Assembly: GCF_029633865.1 (NCBI RefSeq)
Contig: NC_079219.1
Location: 53,765,898-53,829,897 of the forward strand
Reading direction: 5' to 3'
DNA: 64,000 bases
DNA from: Lampris incognitus
Taxonomy: Eukaryota; Chordata; Actinopteri; Lampriformes; Lampridae
A model generated the notes under the pieces. The model searched no databases. It worked only from the letters and a program-made list of their open reading frames with translations, and was not told where the DNA came from. Position 1 is the stretch's first letter. Every line of letters begins with the position of its first letter. A program made the position numbers and the translations under genes. Below, piece by piece: positions 54,701 through 63,700 of this stretch.

Positions 54701-57700
54701 ATCAGTTGCCTCACATCCCCTTTTCCTCCCACCTCCAGAAAGATGTGGGCTATCTGCAGCAGTGGCTGGAGGCATTTGTGGCATCCTTCCAGAAGCTCAT
54801 AGATGTACCGTCTCTGGGGCCTCGTAGGTGAGTGGACGGACCGCTGTTATTTCATATGAGACTGCACGAGTCCTGGCACTCTGTTTGTCAGAACAGGGAT
54901 GAACCAGTAACCTAATGGTGGTGACCCTCTCTATCTCAACTATAGAGCTATTTCCATTATTAACAGTATAGTAATAGTGTTTGAAAAGTTAATATGTAAT
55001 CAACTATCTCAATATGTTAATGACTTGCACATCGTATCTCCATACCAATCTAGTTTCGGGGCAAACTTCTCAACAACCACTACTGTTTCTTTTTTTTTTT
55101 AAAGATTTTTTTTGCTCCTTTTATTTGACAGCGATAGTGTAGAGGCAGACAAGAAATGGGGAGAGACATGCAGCGTGCATGATATGCAACAAAGTTCGCC
55201 GGCTGTAATCAAACCAGCAATGGTTGTGGCCATGCAGCCATGTGGTATGCGCTGTAACCATTCGGCTACGGAGGCACCCCAAACCACTGCTCTTTTAAAA
55301 TTCACCAATGATGTATCCTCTTCATTGGACAACAATATGCCTAGAGGTGCAATATTTATAGAGCTTACTAAGGATTTTGACAGGGTTGATCACTACCTCC
55401 TTCTGACAAACTTGTGCTATTGGTCTTTCAAAACGTTCTTTACTTTGCTTCAATTCATATCTTCACCACAGATGTCAGTGCGTCTCTTTCCAGGTCAGTA
55501 AGATTTTATGATTGTGGAAAAAGGCATACCACAAAGGTAATCTCTAGGGCCATTGTTGTTCTCCATTTTATTAATGATCTCCCACAAATATGCTCTGATT
55601 GTCCTATTCAATTATATGTAGATCCATCCAGCCATCCATTATCCAAACCGCTTATCCTGCTCTCAGGGTCACGGGGATGCTGGAGCCTATTTTAGCAGTC
55701 AGACAGAGACAGAGATCAGGCTATCATATTTTAAAAGCCGTTATTTAAAGACTTCAAATGTGTTTTACCGTTGCGGTGTTCACGATATAAAATGAATCAA
55801 GGTGAACGAATGCTCTGCTGATTGACTTTCATTCATAAAACAATGTTAAGAAATTTTTTATTGTCACTACTGAGACGATTTCCAGCTGTGACTGACATCA
55901 TACCCAAATCTATGCCCATAGGCGTAGATTTGGGTATGGATGGTAGGGACATGTCTCTACCTATGTCAAGGGTCTACTCAGCTGTCCCTACCAATGTCTT
56001 CAGCGATCTCAAACAGCTTTTGTCATTTTAACTCCACAACCTCTCCCGTCCATCAATGTTAAGTCTATGCAGAGTTGCAGGTTCGCAGGTTTCCCGTTGA
56101 ATAGCTTGCGACGGCAGTAGCTTGTGTACAGTGTACGGCGGGGAATTAGAAGAGGTTGGTATTTGTCATAGTTTAAAAGATTCACGTTAAACAATTCTAT
56201 CAGAATCTATTATCTAGATCTAATGTTAATCAATTAATTTGAGGTTCAGAGCTCAGGTCTAGGTTGTTCACTAACTTGTATTCGTTGCTCGAACATGTCA
56301 TCATTTTGATATTATCAACTAACATTTTATTGTTGGTAACGTTACAGCAAAATGCTCTTTATAAAGAGGATAATTGATATCGGAGAGATCCAAGACAAGA
56401 CACAGAGACTAAATAACAAGAATATTAAAAGAACAAGATAAAGAATTTAAAAAAATAAAAAATAAAATAAAGGACAACCAGAGCTGGATAAACAATATAA
56501 TTAAAGTCGAATCAGATGGAGGCAGAACCTCCCATTTAAAACCGGTTGAAATTCAGTTTACAAGTGCAACCAACCATGGAAAACTAACTGCACAGCTCTT
56601 GCTTAATAACATTAAGTACACTTTCATTTTTGCAGATTGTAGGCCTGTAACATTTACACCCTTTGTGTGTGTGGTTGGGTGTGACACATACACATGCACA
56701 CACACACACACACACACAATAGATAGATAATTTATTGTCCTACAAGACGATATTTGTTTTCGCCTTTTGTACAGAGCTTCACATATAGTAAACACATGTA
56801 CTATACATCCCGTGACCCTGAGAGCAGGATAAGCGGTTTGGATAATGGATGGATGGATGTACTATAGCTACATACCACAGGACATACATAGAGAACAGGG
56901 AGACCAAAATACATTAACACAAGAGTTTAGAGGTTCAGTGAATTTAGAACTTTGATGGGAGAAGGAACAACACTCCTTTTAAAACGGGCCATCTTCAGGT
57001 GAGGGACCTGTACCTGAGACCAGATGGAAGCAACGTGAGGAATGGGGTGATGGGGGTAAGGGGATCCTGAGTCATTAGTAGTGCTCTGCCTGTTATGGCT
57101 TTGCTATTGAGGTGTTGGGGGTGGGAATACACATTGTTAGTCCAACAAAGGTTTCAAAAATGTCCCTACCAATGTTGAACCCAAACCTACGCCCTCGATT
57201 AATCCTACTCTTTAAATTGTATTTTTTTCTTCTGATTTTCCCCCTTTTTCCTCTCCCAATTGTACTTGGCCAATTCCCCCACTCTTCCGAGCCGTCCCGG
57301 TCACTGCTCCACCCCCTCTGCCGATCCGGGGAGGGCTGCAGACTACCACACGCCTCCGCCGATACATGTGGAGTCACCAGCCGCTTCTTTTCACCTGACA
57401 GTGAGGAGTTTCACCAGGGGGACATAGCACGTGGGAGGATCACGCTATTCCCCCCAGTTATTTCCCCTTACAATTTTAATTCCATGTCCTCAAGGACCCC
57501 CTATCCTGCAGATTTTCATTGTAACCTTGCATAGGTAGCTTGTACTTACTCAGCCAATCATCTCATAGCACTTAATAATGCAAGGTGTGCAAAATCTGAC
57601 ATAATTCATTGCTGATTGGTTGAATAACTACAAACGGGTACCTATTCAGGGTTGCAAAGAAAATCTGCAGGATAGGGGTTCCTTGAGGACTGGGTTGGGA

Positions 57701-60700
57701 AACACTATAGTCCAAGGCATACTGAGCCATCCTTTTTTCTTTGTTCCTAGAATTTCTAAAGAAATTGGGCGATGCGTCTTTCAATTTAAAGCTCCATCTG
57801 ATTGGCACAACCTGCCAGTGTTGTAGTCGAGTCACTAAACCTCAAGTCCGAGTTGAGTCTCGAGTCCCCAGTGTCCGAGTCCAAGTCCCCAAAGAAGAGT
57901 CCGAGTCTAGTCTGAGTCAAGTCCCTATTACCTGAGTCCAAGTCTGAGTCGTCAAGGTTGAGTCTGAGTCGAGTTCCAAGATGGGCTCCATTGCACTCCA
58001 GTGCTAGGTGGAACACACATGCCTGCCCTCGCACGAAATTGAATAATGTTACTGTGTTAATATAGCTATCAATAGCTTATGCCAAATTATTAGGGCCTAT
58101 TACAAAAAAATCTAACAAAAACAAAAAAACAAGTCTTTATCAGTTAACAAGCCCCGAGTCCTCATCTCCAACTGCCGAGTCCAAATGCAGTCAATGTTCG
58201 AGTTCAAGTCTGAGTCATCAGTGCTCAAGTCCAAGTCAAGTCACGAGTCCTGAAAATCAGGCCTCGAGTCAGACTCGAGTCCAAGTCCTGGACTCGAGCA
58301 CTACAACACTGCAACCTGCCCAGTTCAATTAGATCTATTACATCCTTTCACCACTTTTTGAGGCATCACTTTTTACTTATCTTCAAACAACTTGCTCTTG
58401 CTTCTAATTATATTTGAGATATGGAAATAATGAGGGGTGTAGGTGCATGTTAATGTAGCTTTGTATGGGTATGTGTACGTTTACTGTATGTATTTGGGCA
58501 TTTTAGTGGGTGGGGGAGTGGCTGGGCCTGGGAGAGCCTTCGTCTGAGTACGTGAGTGTATTTGTGTTGTTTTGCTTTACGTGTTGTGTTTTCTGTATAT
58601 TTGTGTTTAGGACCGCTATGGAAATGAGATGGTTCATCTCAAGAGGTTTATCCTTCTAATAAATGTTATCCACTAATCTGGCATTTGAACCCGTTTACAC
58701 AAAGTCAAGGAAAGTTCCAGTGTAACATCAACATTTCAGGAACAGAATAGGAAGCTGAATCTGAGTCTGTTTTATTTTGGTAAAAGAAATCATACAAACC
58801 TCAAACAAGAAATCTGACTCGGTGGAGTTTCTCACTGGCACACTTTGTGATAAGACAAAATTTAAATAGTTGCATGACATATGCAGTTATGACTTAGGTG
58901 TTCTGTGCATATTAAAATTTTGAAATTCTATGTAAAAGTGCTTTGTATGATGTCATTGAAGTCTGTCTCTATGAGAGGTAACGTAGTGCTGGGCAATATG
59001 GAAAATATCACGCTCATCATGTTCCACGATATTGATTTATATGTCGATGTCTGTTTTCATATGCAAAAATGCCATGCTTAAGACCTGTTTGGTAATGTCA
59101 AGTATAATATCAAACCAAAACTAGTTTTCAAATAATACTCCCTTAAATATTTTACGCCTCATTTTGTGAGAAATCTTAGAGAACAGATTCTCATGATGCC
59201 CAACAAAATTGGGCATCATGATTTGACAGTATACAGATGTCATCCTGATACAAAACCACTGAAAGACGGTTAACAATGGTAACAAATTATTGCCCAGCCA
59301 ACAAACAAGAACTATCTGTCTACTACTATTGATGCATGCTCAGTAATCCAGGTAAGAACGTCAAGGAAGGTTGAATCAGTTCATCTGGATACATTGTTTA
59401 TAGAGAGAAACCTTTCATCACTCAACTAAGTGAGCTCTTCAGTCTAAAGTGACTACAGGTATCCCCACCCTTATAAACAATACAGTTGCATAATGACCGA
59501 AACCAACGACCAGTTTCATATGCAACTGGTCGTTGGTTTCGGTCAATAAACGTTGTATGCAGATGAACCGATTCAGCCTTCTTTGACACTACTACATGTA
59601 TTTTCTGTTTCATTCTCCCTTCTCCTCTTCCTCTCTCCCCCTTCCCCTCTCTTCCTCTTCCCTACCACTTTCTCCTCTCACCTCCCTCCTCCTCCTGTTC
59701 CTCTCTCCCACCTCTTCGTTCTCTCTCCTCCTCCTCTTCTCTACTCCCCCTCTTTCCTTGTTATCCTTCCCTCCTCCTCCTCCCCTCTTTCTTCCTCTCT
59801 CCTCTTCTTCCCGCTATCATCTGCTCTCCTCTCCCTCTCGCCTCCTCCTTTTCCCTCTTCCTCTCTCCTTCTCTTCTTCTTTGGCAGGCTGGAGGAATGT
59901 GGCTCAGAGGTGCCGCTGCTCCCCAGGGAGGTCCTGGTGTTCCTCAGCACTCAGCTATGGCACAGTGCGCTACAACTCTCTGGATCCGAGCAAGATGGCA
60001 GCACCCCACACCCCCTTCTCCTCATCAAGTTCTTCATCATCGTCTGCAGGTGATGCGCCTCTTTGTGAGGGGCGAGCCATTTGAAAAGTTTTTCTCAACC
60101 AACATTAGCTCAAACCGACGGCCAAATTATTAGGCTGTGAAGTTAACATATACAACATAGTGATCTGCAAATGTGATATCTGGTCCGGCTGTTGATGAGC
60201 CGTTTCCTTGCTTACCCCCCATGAAATAAGGAACACTAACTGGATGAGCGGGCTTTAGTATAAATTCACGGGGGTAAATGAATGAAAACGTTGCATCTGT
60301 GTATTTTTCTTTACAAAAATCAGCATATCCACATTGTCAGGCCCAAGTCTTTTAACATAGTCTGTTCACTGCTAGTCCGGAGGCTGAAACAAGCTGTTCG
60401 GTAACAACAGTGGTGTAACTCGTTTAATCTGTTAAGCTTAATTGACGTAGTCACGTTGCAAATAATAGGCTGATTTATGCAGGTCAGGCGAATCGGCCGT
60501 ACTAAATTGTCCCTAGGTGTGTGGGGGGGGGGGGGGCTGTGATGGCCTGGCGGCCTGTCCGGGGTATCTCCCTGCCTGCCGCCCAATGACTGCTGGGATA
60601 GGCTCCAACATCCCCGTGACCCTGAGAGCAGGATAGGTGGTTTGGATAATGGATGGATGGATGGATGGATGGATGGATGTACTCTCCTTTATTAATATCA

Positions 60701-63700
60701 CGACCGAGGGTGGTTATGGTGTTCATGGACCTGATGCATTTTTGTGTTATTATTTTTTTTTTTATTATTATTATTAGTTGCATTGTTTTAATGAAGCACC
60801 AAACAGGCGTCTCTCTGTCTTTCATATTGAACGGCTGGGAGGTATTTGATCCTTTTGGGCACCTGCTGCACTTACCTTGTGGTGACCCTCATTTCACCCC
60901 TAGGAAAGTGTATTTATGTCTCCAACGTTTATTTGAGAAAGCAGATGGCAATGAAAAAAGCGCGAGGCAGATGTGTGAGGATTTAATGCCTTGAATTTTC
61001 CTCTCCTCTTCTAGGAATATGGAGAACATCGACCCAGATAAGACGCCTGGCTTTGTTTTTGAAACTATCAAGCTGTTGAATTTCTGTTTGAATCAGGTAA
61101 GCCTCAGCACCGGCAGTATGAGCTGTAACTCAAATTAAAGTTGTCAATGGCTCAGATCGCCTCTGCAACCTGCAAAGTATAACATGTGTGCATGTGTTAC
61201 TTACTGCCTGCTGAGCCAAACCATCCAGAAATACAGTACTGAGAAAGAGAGCCTGCCCAGTTGTAATCCTATTTATATTGTTACATCCTCATACACAGAA
61301 GTAACAGAACTAGTTTGCACTGAAAAGAGAAGTGGGTGTGTACTTTGCACTCTGCTTGTTGTCTACTGGAATGTGCTGTCATTGTTGCCTCTTATATGGG
61401 TGTCAGAAACAGTGTGTATGCATGTATGCATTACTTAAAAATCCAGCTACTGAGGTACCGAGCAGCCTTTTTTTCCCCCCCTGTGTGTGTCCTTCAGCTG
61501 AAGAAGGGATCAGAGGATCCATCCTCCCTCCAGCTGGTAGTGCAGTATGGACTCCTGCTCTGTGAGAGTCTGTTTGACCCTTATCAGACATGGAGGAGAC
61601 ACTTGGCAGGGTGAGTGTGCTGCTTTGGCCGGGCCCCTAAGTGGGGCAGAGAATGCCAGTAAGAATGTGTCGGGGTGGAATGTACATGTATGCATGCACG
61701 CACGCACACACACATCCTTGTACTTCTGTCTTCGTGAGGACCCTCATTGACTACATTAATTCCTTAGCTCTTAAAGCTGTAGTTTGCAGTTTGTTTGTTT
61801 TTTTGGCATCGTTGGGCAAAAAAAATCCATAATAACCTTATAGCAGAATGTAATTCAAGTGGTCTGGGAGAAAACTAGACTTCTGCACCTCCTCTTGGCT
61901 CTGTATGCAGGCTTTAGAAAATCCAGACCGTGACAGGAGACTTTAGCCAATCACGGGTCAGTTCAAAGGGAGGGCGTTCCTATTGGTTGTTCTACAAATG
62001 TAGATGTGCATGTACGTGATCAATTCGCGTCTGCCCTGCCCCACCGGTTGCTTGTGGACTAGTTCTCCCTTCCCACCCAGCCCCCCACATGAGTGTTTTA
62101 TTCTTTTTTAAATCAACGAGAATAACTCGAAATGGCTGCTTCACATGAACAATATTTGTGCAACTAAGAGATTTGCTTTTTTATATGGATAGATTATCAA
62201 CTATGATACAAGTTTCATGAATCTCATTTTAACATTTCCTCATTGGACCCATTTGAATTATATGCACATGCTTGTCTGGTGGGAGGGGCTTAGCGGAGTG
62301 ACACGAGGCAGCAGAGAGAGAGGCGGACAGTTTTGCGTTGGAACGTTCATATTGCCTACTGCAGCTTTAACCCTAACTTGAATCATCAGAACTACATGCC
62401 TAACTTTAACCTTAAAACTAAGCCTAAAATAGGCCCTTAAAGAAGTGAAGACTGGCCGAAATGTCCTCATTTTGCGAAAATGTCCTCAGTCTGATGGTTA
62501 AAAACTCGAATTGGTCCTGACAAAGATAGAAGTACAAGAACACACACACACACGCTCACACCCGGGTGTGTCTGTTTCATATATCGCCATGTGCCTAAAA
62601 ACTGCAAGGAGCATTGGCTGAATTCTTGCTGAACCGTTTTTTTAGTAATTAGGACATCTCGTCTCGTTCCCGGTAAGTACTTGTGTTACATGTTGCCTCA
62701 CTTGTGCCATCAATAGATGAGCGCTGATTGACTTGGCATTGACGCCAGCGGGAGTGCAGTGACTCCTGCCTTTCTGTGTTGTAGGGAGGAGGTGAGCTTG
62801 GTGGAGAGGAAAAAGTATAAATTCTCCCCTTTGCCCTTGCCTGAGGAGCTGCCCGTTCTCTTCCACGGTAAAAAAAAAACCCTCCTCTGACTCCCCTTCT
62901 GAGCCACTTCTTGACTTTCTATGAGGAACCCAACGTGGCAGATGAATGAATCCCCATCAGACCTTTAATGTATTTCAATGCCTAACCAACCAAGCCAGAC
63001 CCTTTCATTTTCCTTGTGTTCTCCTTGTTCTCCGCTCTGCTCTCTTTTTTCTTTGTCAAAAGAACTTGAGAAAATTTTGTCAAAAACTGCTTGAGTCTGA
63101 ATGTTTAGTCTTGAATAAAAAAGAACTTCTGTCAGGTCTCCATTAACTATTAACAGTCTCTTAACTGATGCGGTTATACCAGCCCCATTCGTTTAGCAAC
63201 CGCTAATCTTAAAAAAACCCGGGGGGAAATCTCGACCTTGGCAAGTTTCAGTATGTACGAGATTATATGGGAAGATTATATCGTAATACTCAGTGACATG
63301 GCTTAAATGAGGTTACTTGTGTAATACCTGGCCAATTAGCAAGCTTTATGCTGGTGGTTCAACATAAACCTTAATGACAGAGATGGCGTTGTAGTTGGAT
63401 TGTTGTTTTATATCACGTTGGTCCCTTATGCCATATTTAGAGATATTTAGACTCTGTTGTTATTTTCACGTACGTAACAGTTTAGTTTGATTGTAGCTTC
63501 TTTTTCATAACTCGACTTTTTTGTTGTTCCTACACGTCTATAGAAAGCCTGCAGGACAGCGAGCAGATCCCCGAGCTGCTCATCTTGAGACTGGTTCATT
63601 TTCAAGGTGCCGTCATCAGTGGAGGAAAGGTGTGCTTCCCTGTTTATCAACATTATAAGTCTGAAAACGGGAAACGCTTGGAACGTAAAACGTGCGAGTC

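Noticed and set aside
57816-58311. GAGTC array as a CRISPR array
   Set aside because: Words are irregular, in both orientations and without unique spacers. The unit has transposon ends and a target duplication.
59553-60084. Long serine/proline/leucine-rich frames
   Set aside because: They are translations of the polypyrimidine tract before nbeal2 exon 3; the true frame starts at the acceptor at 59888.
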